Shown piece by piece: positions 54,857 through 63,743 of a DNA stretch of 64,000 bases; position 1 is the stretch's first letter, and each line of letters starts with the position of its first letter. The position numbers and the translations under genes are program-made. This stretch comes from Roseibium sp. (lineage in GTDB: Bacteria; Pseudomonadota; Alphaproteobacteria; Rhizobiales; Stappiaceae), in contig JAEPNV010000004.1 in the NCBI GenBank assembly GCA_017643215.1, forward strand, positions 186,001 through 250,000. Reading direction: 5' to 3'. Below the pieces are notes generated by a model. That model was not told the origin of the DNA. It did not search any database and saw only the letters and a list, made by a program, of their open reading frames with translations.

Positions 54857-56545
54857 TTAGGCCGCGCGGACCTTGGCCAGGAACGTTTCGATCGAGGCGG
54901 TCAACTCCTCCGATTTGTCCGCCAGTTCCGATGCGGCGGATGTGACCTGGTCGGCCGAGGAGCCGGCTTCGACCGCGCCATCCGATACGACGGAGATCCC
55001 GCTGCTGACCTGCTCGGCGCCGGACGCGGCTTCCTGGATGTTTCTGGCAATCTCCTGGGTGACCGTGTCCTGCTCTTCCATCGCCGCGGCGATTTCCGAC
55101 GACAGTTCCTGGAGCCCGAGGACCGCCGTGTTGATCTCGGAAATCGAGCCGACCGCGCCCTGGGTCATGTCCTGGATGGCTTCGATCTGTTCGTTGATGC
55201 TCTCGGTGGCTTTGGCGGTCTGATTGGCCAGTTCCTTGACCTCGCTGGCCACGACCGCAAAGCCCTTGCCGGCATCTCCGGCGCGCGCTGATTCGATCGT
55301 CGCATTGAGCGCGAGCAGGTTGGTCTGCTCGGCGATTTCCGAGATCATCTTGACGATCGTGCCGATGGTTTCGGTCTTTTCGGCCAGTTTTTCGATCTGG
55401 TCCGTCGTGACCGCCACGCGCTCGACCGCTTGGCGGGTATTTTCCGACGAGGTGGTCATCCGCCGGTTGATCTCGCCGAATGTCGCGGTCATTTCTTCCG
55501 TCGACGCGGCGACCGACTGCACATTTGTCGCCGCTTCGGAGGATGCCCGGCCAACCGATTCGGCCTGGCTTTGGGTCTTTTCCGATATCTCGGTCATGAC
55601 ATGGGCCGCGGAATTCAGTTGAACCGATGCGGAGGATACGGTTTGCACGATGTTTCCAACGCTTGACAACAACTCGTCGGCGAGTTGGTTCATCGCATCG
55701 CGCTTTTCCCGGGCCGCTTCCTCTTCGATGGTTTTCTGGCGCTCATCAAGGCGGCGTTTTTCAATGGCGTCTTCCAGGAAGGTGCGAAGCGAGCGCGCCA
55801 TATTGCCGGCTTCCGTTTTGGTGCCTTCATAGGGAATTTGGGTCTCCAGATTGCCTGCAGCGACTTCCCGCATCGCCCCGCTGAGCCCGTTCAGGCGCTT
55901 GTTGAGCAAGAACATCATCGAAAACGCGGCGACCACGCAGAAGGCGACAATGCCGCCGAGGCTGGCCCAGAAACTAAAGAAGGCCTGATCCTTGACGTTG
56001 CCCGACATGCCGTGGAATTCGCCGGCCTTCGTGTTGGCAAAGTCCAGCAGCGCGCCAAGCGATGTGTTGAGGCCGGAAACGGCATTTGCCTTTTGTGTGT
56101 CCAGCGCCGCGATCGCCGCGGTCCCGTTGCCGGCCTGGGCGAGCGTCATGATCTCGTCCAGCGTATCCTGCAGAGCCAGGTAGTCGTCCTCGGCTTTGGT
56201 CACCATGTTGGGATTGCCGAGAAACCGCTCCTTGATGAGGGCGAAATAGGACTCCACATTGGCACGTTCAGCCGCCATCTGGCCCATCAGCGGCGGCACA
56301 TCCGCCGCATTCTCTGTCTGCGCGGCCGTGCGCGCCAGAGCGGTCAGGTTCAAGGTGCTGATCTTGATGTCCCGCAGCGTCGTGCTGACCGTATAGGGGT
56401 GCTTGTAGAGCTTTTCCGTGAGCCCGGAGAGCGTCGTCATCTTGCCGGACGCGAACAATGCAAAACCAATCAACGAGAGAATAATGAGTAAAAATGACAT
56501 AGCCAAAAATACTGAAAGACTAATACCATTGATAAATCTTACCAT
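54857..56545 (-). CDS. Methyl-accepting chemotaxis protein
   Basis: A 562-residue chemoreceptor that signals through CheA/CheW to the flagellar motor. The first helix is [20 protein letters not shown]; a periplasmic helical bundle of about 150 residues follows, then the second helix ([20 protein letters not shown]) and a HAMP domain. The signalling tip is [20 protein letters not shown] with [17 protein letters not shown]. The C-terminus has no CheR-binding pentapeptide of the E. coli type, so adaptation may rely on other receptors. Ligand unknown. It is an isolated gene, without other che genes in the window. Confidence 0.95.
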   Translation of the reverse strand: MVRFINGISLSVFLAMSFLLIILSLIGFALFASGKMTTLSGLTEKLYKHPYTVSTTLRDIKISTLNLTALARTAAQTENAADVPPLMGQMAAERANVESYFALIKERFLGNPNMVTKAEDDYLALQDTLDEIMTLAQAGNGTAAIAALDTQKANAVSGLNTSLGALLDFANTKAGEFHGMSGNVKDQAFFSFWASLGGIVAFCVVAAFSMMFLLNKRLNGLSGAMREVAAGNLETQIPYEGTKTEAGNMARSLRTFLEDAIEKRRLDERQKTIEEEAAREKRDAMNQLADELLSSVGNIVQTVSSASVQLNSAAHVMTEISEKTQSQAESVGRASSEAATNVQSVAASTEEMTATFGEINRRMTTSSENTRQAVERVAVTTDQIEKLAEKTETIGTIVKMISEIAEQTNLLALNATIESARAGDAGKGFAVVASEVKELANQTAKATESINEQIEAIQDMTQGAVGSISEINTAVLGLQELSSEIAAAMEEQDTVTQEIARNIQEAASGAEQVSSGISVVSDGAVEAGSSADQVTSAASELADKSEELTASIETFLAKVRAA

Positions 56546-56860
56546 GTCGTCTCACCTTTACAATTACGATTGCGGTCGGGAATATTGAAGACGATCGAAA
56601 ACAAGAGGTTAAGGAAATCGCGTCAACTTACTTAATGTTTGGATTGAACGGTTTTATATTTGAAAAACACTTCTTCTATTTTGGAAAAGGTGATTGTTGT
56701 TTTTGCGGTTACCCGGTTTCTATCTGTCGTTCTGTTTGTTGAAAATCCGTCGTTTCCGTCTTCATACCGGTCCGTGCCCGCCAGACACGCGCAAAGGCCT
56801 TGTTCCAGGATGCGCCTGTCCTTATGTGCGAAGTGGCCGATCCGAATGTGGAACTTGTGA
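56546..56860. other. A/T-rich divergent intergenic region
   Basis: The 315 bases between the chemoreceptor gene and the EI24-like gene are clearly richer in A/T than their surroundings, especially 56575-56760. No frame on either strand has family features. It presumably holds the two divergent promoters, but I could not define a convincing pair of promoter boxes. Confidence 0.5.
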
Positions 56861-57529
56861 ATGCTTTCCGACGCTTCCCTTGCCTTTCGCCAGGTTTTTG
56901 AGCCGCCGTTCCGGGCGATCTTCTGGAAAATGCTTGGGTTCACGCTGGCGGTGCTGGTCGCGATCTGGATCGCCCTTCAGGGGGCAGTCGCCGCGTTCGT
57001 CGCCCTGCCCTATCCCTGGCTGGAGACGGTTCTGGCACTCCTGACCGGCTTGGGCGCCATCTTCGCCCTGAGTTTCCTGATCGCGCCCGTTTCGGCCCTG
57101 TTCGCCGGTCTGTTTCAGGACACGATCGCGGAAATTGTCGAGCAGGGGGATTATGCCGCGGATCCGCCGGGCCGTGCCCTGCCGGTCGGCCAGTCTCTCG
57201 TCCTGACCCTGAAGTTCACGGGCGTTGTCATTCTTGGTAACCTGTTGGCCCTGGTTCTGTTGTTGGTGCCAGGGATCAACCTCATCGCGTTTTTCATGGT
57301 CAACGGCTATTTGCTGGGCCGCGAGTTTTTTGAATTCGCCGCCATGCGCTTCATGTCTCCGGAGGCCGCCCGGCAGCTCCGCCGCGGCCGGGCCGGCACG
57401 GTGTTCATGGCCGGTTTGGTTATCGCCGGGGTGCTGGCCGTGCCGGTCCTCAATCTGATCACCCCGATCTTTGCGACCATCTTCATGATGCATGTCTACA
57501 AACGGCTTGCTGCCGGTGCGCCGGTCTAG
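56861..57529 (+). CDS. EI24/CysZ-like membrane protein
   Basis: A 222-residue inner-membrane protein of the EI24 superfamily, whose bacterial members include the sulfate permease CysZ. It begins MLSDASLAFRQVFEPPFRAI, has four hydrophobic segments (about 25-50, 58-85, 125-150 and 180-205) and the GYLLGREFFEFAAMRFMSP segment characteristic of the family. Sulfate transport is possible but unproved; no cys genes are nearby. The TAG stop is made by the TA next to an inverted-repeat element plus the element's first G (57527-57529), so the C-terminus could have been shortened when the element inserted. Confidence 0.85.
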   Translation: MLSDASLAFRQVFEPPFRAIFWKMLGFTLAVLVAIWIALQGAVAAFVALPYPWLETVLALLTGLGAIFALSFLIAPVSALFAGLFQDTIAEIVEQGDYAADPPGRALPVGQSLVLTLKFTGVVILGNLLALVLLLVPGINLIAFFMVNGYLLGREFFEFAAMRFMSPEAARQLRRGRAGTVFMAGLVIAGVLAVPVLNLITPIFATIFMMHVYKRLAAGAPV

Positions 57530-57796
57530 GCCCTGTGGACGCATTGGAGGCGCATTTCGTGAGATAAGAGGCCAGAGATGGCGGGAAAAGACTCGAAGAG
57601 CGTATCGGCGATACGCTCAAGGGGCCTTTTCATGCCAGATCGACGTCTCTCGTCTCACCCGAAGGGCCGGGCCCGCATCGCCCAAACCCGGCGCAAATCC
57701 GTCTTGATGATGGGCGCGCATCACCTGCGCCGGATTGCCTTGATCTTGGACGATGCGTTTCCCGGCGAACTGCATCTCCAATGCGTCCACAGGGCC
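57529..57796. mobile_element. MITE-like element with perfect 21-bp terminal inverted repeats and TA flanks
   Basis: The arms 57529-57549 and 57776-57796 are perfect inverses over 21 bases (ends GGCCCTGTGGACGC), and both are flanked outside by TA, so the symmetry runs for 23 bases. Total length is 268 bases; no transposase frame is present. Inside is a perfect hairpin GAGCGTATC/GATACGCTC at 57598-57618 with a 3-base loop. TA duplication is typical of IS630/mariner-type elements and of the IS427 group of IS5; which family supplied it is not determined. Confidence 0.75.
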
Positions 57797-58025
57797 TAAA
57801 CACGGGGGCTCTGGCCGCGCGCCAAGCGACTGGCAGGCAAGCGGATCGCCGGATGTGCCCGTCGGCCCATGATCACTTGTTGTCTCCAGAACCAATTTCA
57901 ATCGATCTAAGCCATTAGGATGCTTTGACGAACCTTGGCGATGGCGCTAGAACGCTTCCAGAAAGCGCTTTGATTTGCTTACCTTTACGAAAAGGAAAGC
58001 AGGCGTCGTACAGGAGAACGCATCC
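57797..58025. other. Region upstream of sdhC
   Basis: The sequence between the inverted-repeat element and sdhC has no coding feature. It holds a good promoter candidate (listed separately), and GGAG before the sdhC ATG. Confidence 0.55.
57925..57953 (+). promoter_or_regulatory. Candidate promoter of the sdh operon
   Basis: TTGACG (57925-57930) and TAGAAC (57948-57953) are 17 bases apart and about 75 bases before sdhC. The -35 box fits the alphaproteobacterial sigma-70 consensus well. Confidence 0.55.
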
Positions 58026-58424
58026 ATGTCGAATGCCGACTTGCGGGGCAACCGCCCGCTCTCGCCGCACCTCCAGATCTACAAGCTGATCCTGACCATG
58101 GTCATGTCGATCCTGCACCGGATCACGGGCGCAGCGCTTTATTTCGGCACGGTCCTGCTGGCCTGGTGGCTGATCGCCGCGGCCGCCGGCCCGCAGTATT
58201 TCGATTTCGTCAACGGCATCTACGGCTCCTTCCTCGGCCGTCTGATCCTGTTTGGCTTCACCTGGGCGCTGGTCCACCACATGCTCGGCGGATTGCGCCA
58301 TTTCATCTGGGACATGGGCGCCGGTTTTGGCCAGCAGGCGCGCGAATGGCTGGCCCGCGCGACAATCATCGGGTCTGTCAGCCTGACGATCCTGTTGTGG
58401 ATCATTGGCTACGCGGTGCGCTGA
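58026..58424 (+). CDS. sdhC: Succinate dehydrogenase cytochrome b556 subunit
   Basis: Membrane anchor of complex II, 132 residues with three helices. [20 protein letters not shown] with SILHRITG is the diagnostic start (Ser and Arg contact quinone), and [15 protein letters not shown] holds the heme b histidine. ATG 58026 is preceded by AGGAG. First gene of sdhCDA, 14 bases before sdhD. Confidence 0.96.
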   Translation: MSNADLRGNRPLSPHLQIYKLILTMVMSILHRITGAALYFGTVLLAWWLIAAAAGPQYFDFVNGIYGSFLGRLILFGFTWALVHHMLGGLRHFIWDMGAGFGQQAREWLARATIIGSVSLTILLWIIGYAVR

Positions 58425-58438
58425 AGGAGGCTGAGATC

Positions 58439-58822
58439 ATGACCGATATGCGAACTCCACTCGGCAAGGTGCGCGGCCTCGGATCGGCCAAGGACGGCAC
58501 TGATCATTTCTGGCGCCAGCGTGTCACAGCGGTCGCTAATGTGTTTCTGATTTCGTTTTTTGTGGTTCTCGTCATCGCGCTGCAGGGCGGCAGCCATCAA
58601 GACGTGATTTCGACCCTGCAAAATCCGCTGGTCGCCATCCTGATGCTGCTCGTGCTGTTGTCCGGCGTCTACCACATGAAACTCGGCATGCAGGTGATCA
58701 TCGAGGACTATGTGCACGGCGAAGGCATGAAGGTGCTCGCGCTTCTCGGCAACACCTTCTTTTGCGCCGTGATTGGATTGGGCACGGTCTTTGCCGTGCT
58801 GAAGATTGGCTTTGGAGGCTGA
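58439..58822 (+). CDS. sdhD: Succinate dehydrogenase membrane anchor subunit
   Basis: The second membrane anchor of complex II, 127 residues and three helices. It starts [20 protein letters not shown], then [34 protein letters not shown] carries the second heme histidine and the quinone-site Tyr/Asp. AAGGAGG lies before the ATG. The longer open frame upstream is out of context and overlaps sdhC. Confidence 0.95.
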   Translation: MTDMRTPLGKVRGLGSAKDGTDHFWRQRVTAVANVFLISFFVVLVIALQGGSHQDVISTLQNPLVAILMLLVLLSGVYHMKLGMQVIIEDYVHGEGMKVLALLGNTFFCAVIGLGTVFAVLKIGFGG

Positions 58823-58827
58823 CCCGA

Positions 58828-60654
58828 ATGGCCAGGACGTATGAATTCGTGGACCACACATACGACGTGGTCGTCGTCGGGGCCGGCGGCGCGGGCTTGC
58901 GGGCAACGCTCGGAATGGCCGAACAGGGCCTTCGGACCGCCTGCATCACCAAGGTGTTTCCAACCCGCTCGCACACCGTGGCCGCCCAGGGCGGCATTGC
59001 CGCGTCCTTGCAAAACATGACGCCCGACAGCTGGGAATGGCACATGTACGACACGGTCAAGGGCTCCGACTGGCTCGGCGACACCGACGCCATGGAGTAC
59101 CTGGCCCGCGAGGCACCGAAGGCCGTCTATGAACTGGAGCACTACGGCGTGCCGTTCTCGCGCACCGAGGACGGCAAGATCTACCAGCGCCCGTTCGGTG
59201 GCCATATGCAGAATTTCGGCGAGGGTCCTCCGGTGCAGCGCACCTGCGCGGCCGCGGACCGGACCGGCCACGCGATCCTCCACACGCTCTACGGCCAGTC
59301 CCTCAAGAACAACGCCGAGTTTTTCATCGAGTATTTCGCCCTCGACCTGATCATGTCCGAGGACGGGGTCTGCCAGGGTGTGATCGCGTGGAACCTCGAT
59401 GACGGGACGATCCACCGGTTCGCCGCCAAGATGGTGGTGCTGGCGACCGGCGGCTATGGCCGGGCCTATTTCTCGGCGACCTCCGCGCATACCTGCACGG
59501 GCGATGGCGGCGGCATGATCGCCCGCGCCGGCCTGCCGCTGCAGGACATGGAGTTCGTGCAGTTCCACCCGACCGGGATCTATGGATCTGGCTGCCTGAT
59601 CACCGAAGGCGCGCGCGGCGAAGGCGGCTATCTGGTGAACTCCGAGGGCGAGCGGTTCATGGAGCGCTACGCGCCGTCGGCCAAGGACCTTGCCTCGCGC
59701 GACGTCGTCTCGCGCTGCATGACCCTGGAGATCCGCGAAGGCCGTGGTGTCGGCAAGAACAAGGACCACATCTTCCTGCATCTGGATCATCTGGATCCCG
59801 CGCTGTTGGCCGAGCGCCTGCCGGGCATTTCCGAATCGGCCCGGATCTTCGCCGGTGTCGATGTGACCAAGGATCCGATCCCGGTTCTGCCGACCGTCCA
59901 CTACAATATGGGCGGCATTCCGACCAACTATTGGGGTGAGGTGCTGGACGCCTCCGGCGAGCACCCGAACCGCATCCAGCCCGGTCTGATGGCCGTCGGC
60001 GAAGCCGGCTGCGCCTCCGTGCATGGCGCCAACCGGCTGGGGTCCAACTCGCTCATTGATCTCGTCGTCTTCGGCCGGGCCGCGGCGATCAAGGCCGCGG
60101 AAGTGGTTGATCCGAAGGAGGCCGTACCGTCCCCGAACGAGGCGTCCTGCGACAAGATCATGTCCCGCTTCGACGCCATGCGGCATGCCGACGGCGCCAC
60201 GCCGACGGCCGGCCTGCGCGACCAGATGCAGCGCGCCATGCAGGAGGATGCGGCCGTCTTCCGCACCCAGGAAACGCTGCAAAACGGCTGCCGGCGTCTT
60301 GATGACATCTGGAAAGGCATGTCCGATTTGAAAGTGTCCGACCGGTCGATGATCTGGAACTCCGATCTCGTCGAAACGCTGGAACTGGAAAACCTGATGG
60401 CCAACGCCATCACCACCGTCTATGGCGCGGAAGCGCGCAAGGAAAGCCGCGGCGCCCATGCCCGCGAGGACTTCAAGGACGGGCCGTTCGCCGGCCGGGA
60501 CGATGAGACCTGGCGCAAGCACACGCTGACCTGGGTGGACGACGCCGGCAAGGTCACGATCGACTACCGGCCGGTGGTCACCGAACCGCTGACGCCGTTC
60601 CAGCAGGGCGGCATCGACCCGGCCAAGATCGCCCCCAAGGCCCGGGTCTACTGA
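58828..60654 (+). CDS. sdhA: Succinate dehydrogenase flavoprotein subunit
   Basis: FAD-containing catalytic subunit of complex II, oxidising succinate to fumarate on the cytosolic face of the membrane. The 608-residue protein has [20 protein letters not shown] (FAD loop), and the covalent flavin His49 in [15 protein letters not shown]. The active-site parts [20 protein letters not shown] and [19 protein letters not shown] follow. ATG 58828 is 5 bases after sdhD. Unusually, sdhB does not follow directly. Confidence 0.98.
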   Translation: MARTYEFVDHTYDVVVVGAGGAGLRATLGMAEQGLRTACITKVFPTRSHTVAAQGGIAASLQNMTPDSWEWHMYDTVKGSDWLGDTDAMEYLAREAPKAVYELEHYGVPFSRTEDGKIYQRPFGGHMQNFGEGPPVQRTCAAADRTGHAILHTLYGQSLKNNAEFFIEYFALDLIMSEDGVCQGVIAWNLDDGTIHRFAAKMVVLATGGYGRAYFSATSAHTCTGDGGGMIARAGLPLQDMEFVQFHPTGIYGSGCLITEGARGEGGYLVNSEGERFMERYAPSAKDLASRDVVSRCMTLEIREGRGVGKNKDHIFLHLDHLDPALLAERLPGISESARIFAGVDVTKDPIPVLPTVHYNMGGIPTNYWGEVLDASGEHPNRIQPGLMAVGEAGCASVHGANRLGSNSLIDLVVFGRAAAIKAAEVVDPKEAVPSPNEASCDKIMSRFDAMRHADGATPTAGLRDQMQRAMQEDAAVFRTQETLQNGCRRLDDIWKGMSDLKVSDRSMIWNSDLVETLELENLMANAITTVYGAEARKESRGAHAREDFKDGPFAGRDDETWRKHTLTWVDDAGKVTIDYRPVVTEPLTPFQQGGIDPAKIAPKARVY

Positions 60655-60696
60655 CGGATCGGGCAAGGGCTGGAGCGCCACGCAGCGGAGAACGAA

Positions 60697-61053
60697 ATGG
60701 CCAAGATTGGTCACAATAGTGCGGGAGTTGGGTCAGTGTTTGCGATTGCATTTGATCTGGATACCGATACCCTCAAAAGGAGTTATCACAATCCATCCTG
60801 GCAAAACGCTTACAATGACATTGGGAAATTCTTGCGTGATCAAGGTTTTGACCGGCAGCAAGGTAGCGTCTACTTCGGTGGAGACAATGTAAATATGGTG
60901 ACGTGCCAGACAGCGGTTCAAAGACTGACGTTGGAATACGATTGGTTCGCACCATCTGTTCGCGATATCAGAATGCTACGGATTGAGGACAACAATGATC
61001 TGCAGCCGGCAATTGAACTCGCGTTGATGGCAAAGAAAATGGCCGGCGCCTGA
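60697..61053 (+). CDS. VapD-family endoribonuclease (Cas2-fold), orphan
   Basis: A 118-residue protein of the VapD family, whose Haemophilus and Helicobacter members are ribonucleases structurally related to Cas2. The family core is plain: FAIAFDLDTDTLKR (catalytic-type Asp20), NAYNDIGKFLRDQGF, QQGSVYFGGDNVNMVTC and WFAPSVRDIRMLRIEDNNDL. About 12 residues (MAKIGHNSAG) precede the domain; I associate such IGHNS starts with alphaproteobacterial phage and plasmid proteins. Composition is visibly A/T-richer than sdh genes, pointing to transfer. The 42-base gap upstream leaves no room for a VapX-like antitoxin. GCGGAGA precedes the ATG, so it is likely translated from the sdh transcript. Confidence 0.86.
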   Translation: MAKIGHNSAGVGSVFAIAFDLDTDTLKRSYHNPSWQNAYNDIGKFLRDQGFDRQQGSVYFGGDNVNMVTCQTAVQRLTLEYDWFAPSVRDIRMLRIEDNNDLQPAIELALMAKKMAGA

Positions 61054-61112
61054 GAGACACCAGTGCCTAACTTGGAGTGGAGTTTTCCTATTTTCTTGCA
61101 ACGGCTGAGAGC

Positions 61113-61964
61113 ATGACGAAATCTGCCGCCGCGACCCTGCACGATCTGACCTCTCCATTCGGTACCTATCCGGCCGAAGGCCTGGTCCGCATCGCCTGGC
61201 GGCTTGCCGATCGGCATGACCTGTCGCGCCGGCTGCGCAAGCGGCTGCGGTCGGTGGTCGCAAAGCTGTTTGACGGGCCCTATGACGCGGAGGCCGACGG
61301 CCTGAAGTTCCGGCTTTATCCGGGCCAGAATTACGACGACCGCAAGATCCTCGCCAAGGGGCGGTTGCCCGAGCGCGCCGAGCACGCGCTGCTGCGGCCC
61401 TATCTGCAAACCGGCACGGTGTTTGTCGACGTTGGCGCCAATATCGGCAGTTATTCGCTGTTTGCCGCCCGGGCGGGCGCTGAGGTCCTGGCGATCGAGG
61501 CCAATCCGGCGACCGCGGACAAGCTCTCCTTTAACCTTGCCGCCAACGGCCGTGAGAACGTGAAGGTGGCCGTGACCGCCGTCGGGGCAAAGGACGGCGC
61601 CTTGCCGCTGTGGCGCGAGCCGACCAATTGCGGCTTCGCGACGCTGGTTGAGGATCTCACGACGGGGGAATGGGCCGGTGATTGGTCCAAGGATCTGGTT
61701 CCGGTCCGCCCGCTGCGTGACGTCGTGGCGGAGCATGGCCTTGCCCGGATCGACGTGTTGAAGGTGGACGTGGAAGGGTTCGAGGACCGCGTCCTGCTGC
61801 CATTTTTACGGGCGGCGCCAAAGGCGCTTTGGCCGCGCGTGATCCTCATCGAAACCAACTGCCGGCCGCACTGGGCTGAGGACTGCCTGCCGGCGCTTTC
61901 GGCGGCCGGATACGCCCTGGCTGGTGAGACAAAAGACAACATGGTGTTTGAGCTCACGGCCTGA
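61113..61964 (+). CDS. FkbM-family methyltransferase
   Basis: A SAM-dependent methyltransferase of about 283 residues. [20 protein letters not shown] is motif [16 protein letters not shown], then [16 protein letters not shown] and VILIETNCR follow, the FkbM pattern. FkbM enzymes O-methylate sugars or small molecules, often at the cell surface; the substrate is unknown. I prefer ATG 61113 (GAGAG upstream); a GTG at 61077 is also in frame. It lies between the vapD-like gene and sdhB, and its base composition is like that of the sdh genes. Confidence 0.85.
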   Translation: MTKSAAATLHDLTSPFGTYPAEGLVRIAWRLADRHDLSRRLRKRLRSVVAKLFDGPYDAEADGLKFRLYPGQNYDDRKILAKGRLPERAEHALLRPYLQTGTVFVDVGANIGSYSLFAARAGAEVLAIEANPATADKLSFNLAANGRENVKVAVTAVGAKDGALPLWREPTNCGFATLVEDLTTGEWAGDWSKDLVPVRPLRDVVAEHGLARIDVLKVDVEGFEDRVLLPFLRAAPKALWPRVILIETNCRPHWAEDCLPALSAAGYALAGETKDNMVFELTA

Positions 61965-62020
61965 CACCGTTCGACGACGGCCCGGACGCGACAAAGGGCC
62001 AAAACGCGGAGCATTGGAAC

Positions 62021-62803
62021 ATGGTTCAGCTGACGCTTCCCCGGAACTCCAAGGTGACGGACGGCAAGGTCTGGGAGAAACCCGACGGCGCGACCACCCT
62101 GTCGGAATACCGGATCTACCGCTGGAATCCGGATGAAGGCCGCAATCCCCGGGTCGACACTTACTATGTCGACCGCGACGACTGCGGCCCGATGGTGCTC
62201 GACGGGCTCATCTACATCAAGAACAAGATCGACCCGACGCTGACCTTCCGCCGGTCCTGCCGGGAGGGCATTTGCGGGTCCTGCGCCATGAACATCGATG
62301 GCACCAACACGCTCGCCTGCACCAAGGGCATGGACGAGATCGCCGGCGATGTCGTCAAGATCTATCCGCTGCCGCACATGCCGGTGGTCAAGGATCTGGT
62401 GCCGGATCTGACAAGGTTTTACGCCCAGCACCGGTCGATCGAGCCGTGGCTGAAAACCACCACGCCGACCCCGGAAAAGGAATGGCGCCAGTCGCACGAG
62501 GACCGGGCCAAGCTTGACGGCCTCTACGAGTGCATTCTCTGCGCCTGCTGCTCGACCTCCTGCCCGTCCTACTGGTGGAACGGCGACCGCTATCTCGGCC
62601 CGGCGATCCTGCTTCAGGCCTACCGCTGGCTGATCGACAGCCGCGATGAGGCGACCGGCGAGCGCCTCGATGACCTGGAAGACCCGTTCCGGCTCTACCG
62701 CTGCCACACGATCATGAACTGCGCCGAAGCCTGCCCGAAAGGCCTCAACCCGGCCAAGGCGATCGCGGAGATCAAAAAGATGATGGTCGAACGGCGGGTG
62801 TGA
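62021..62803 (+). CDS. sdhB: Succinate dehydrogenase iron-sulfur subunit
   Basis: Transfers electrons from SdhA to quinone in complex II. The 260-residue protein has [17 protein letters not shown] with Cys80, Cys85 and Cys88 for the [2Fe-2S] cluster, and [19 protein letters not shown] plus [16 protein letters not shown] for the [4Fe-4S] and [3Fe-4S] clusters. GGAG lies near the ATG. It is separated from sdhA by about 1.36 kb with two unrelated genes. A terminator follows. Confidence 0.98.
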   Translation: MVQLTLPRNSKVTDGKVWEKPDGATTLSEYRIYRWNPDEGRNPRVDTYYVDRDDCGPMVLDGLIYIKNKIDPTLTFRRSCREGICGSCAMNIDGTNTLACTKGMDEIAGDVVKIYPLPHMPVVKDLVPDLTRFYAQHRSIEPWLKTTTPTPEKEWRQSHEDRAKLDGLYECILCACCSTSCPSYWWNGDRYLGPAILLQAYRWLIDSRDEATGERLDDLEDPFRLYRCHTIMNCAEACPKGLNPAKAIAEIKKMMVERRV

Positions 62804-62848
62804 GTTTTTCGCGGCGTTTGCTGCTGAATCATTCTGACGTTGAGAACA

Positions 62849-62876
62849 GCCCCGGAGGACTTCGGGGCGGTTTTTC
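62849..62876 (+). terminator. Rho-independent terminator after sdhB
   Basis: GCCCCG (62849-62854) pairs with CGGGGC (62863-62868) around an 8-base loop, followed by GG and five T. Confidence 0.75.
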
Positions 62877-62962
62877 GTGAGTTCCATACCTTCCCGCGGT
62901 CATCCTCGGACATAGTTCCGAGGATCCATGTCATTCAATGTGTTACGAACTCTCGGGATTGA

Positions 62963-63439
62963 CCCACCGCTGTCCGGTTTAACCCGGTTGCGGGATGTTT
63001 ATTGTCAGCCCTCAATCCTCACCATGCCGCCCCGGCCTCCGAGCCGGGGCCCAGCACTTTGCGGAAAGTGTTGTTTTCCAGCACAAAATACGGTGGTTGC
63101 TGGGTCCCGGACGGCCGCTCACGCGGCCTCCGGGAAAGCACAGAACCGCTGGCAGCCCCAATGCCAGGTTCCATGTCCTTTTCCGTTTTGGCCGGACAAA
63201 GCGCAATTGGTTCAATGACCTATGCCAGCCTGCGGATTTTAAACCGGACAGCAATGGGTGTCACCCCGGACGACCCTCGGGAGATCCGGGGTGACGGTCA
63301 ATGACGGGCGCAGCCCACTCATAAAGTCCGGTAAAAGGCAGTCTTGCGCCAAACGGGATAGTCCTGCCTTGAGGAGGTATCTGCCGCCGGCCTGAGCAAA
63401 GAACGGCGGCCACCAAAAGCCAAACCGGACAGCAGTGGG
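62963..63439. repeat. Three copies of an 18-base repeat, two direct and one inverted
   Basis: The motif AAACCGGACAGCRRTGGG occurs at 63241-63258 and 63422-63439, and inverted at 62963-62980. The inverted copy pairs with 63241-63258 at 16 of 18 positions and with 63422-63439 at 17 of 18. They look like ends of one or two small elements (296 or 477 bases) without transposase. The family is not identified. Confidence 0.6.
63029..63295. repeat. Nested palindromes in the sdhB-DUF808 intergenic region
   Basis: GCCCCGGC (63029-63036) pairs with GCCGGGGC (63043-63050). CCCAGCA near 63051 pairs with TGCTGGG about 50 bases later, which leads into TCCCGGA...TCCGGGA around a GGCCGC/GCGGCC stem (about 63107-63139). 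GTCACCCCGGA (63260-63270) pairs with TCCGGGGTGAC (63285-63295). Such GC-rich palindromes are familiar as dispersed intergenic repeats in Rhizobiales; they may act in mRNA ends or be mobile. Confidence 0.65.
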
Positions 63440-63743
63440 CCTGTCCCGCGCATCCATCCCGTGACCGTGCCACCTGCAAAGCGGCGCTGTTCGGGGCGGC
63501 CCGCCATGGATGGAATGATCGAGACATGGCATGTCGTCCTTCCAGACGGTCCGCGGCACGGCCGCGTGCAGATCTGGAATCCTGTGTGTTTGAGCCGTGC
63601 CATGATTGGTGTGGGCGGGAGATCGTTGGAAGCGCGATCCTGAGACCGTTTGCCGGCCCGATTCCCACCCGGCCACGATTGGCGCGCCGCAAAAACGCAG
63701 GTAGGCTCGCCGCCAGACCACGCAGACGGATTCGGGAGCGGCC
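63440..63743. other. Rest of the intergenic region before the DUF808 gene
   Basis: The whole gap from sdhB to the next gene is 940 bases. Beyond the terminator and repeats listed, I see no frame with family features. Open frames on both strands here are long but mutually overlapping and composition-driven. GGGAG before 63744 is the ribosome site of the next gene. Confidence 0.5.

Noticed and set aside
57578-57799. Small plus-strand frame inside the 57529-57796 element
   Set aside because: No transposase motif, and the frame runs through the internal hairpin and into the right inverted repeat.
58708-60714. 668-codon minus-strand open frame opposite sdhA
   Set aside because: Same reason: shadow of the strongly biased third positions of sdhA.
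60697-61053. cas2 gene of a CRISPR locus
   Set aside because: The protein has the VapD pattern, and there is no cas1 and no repeat-spacer array anywhere in the window.
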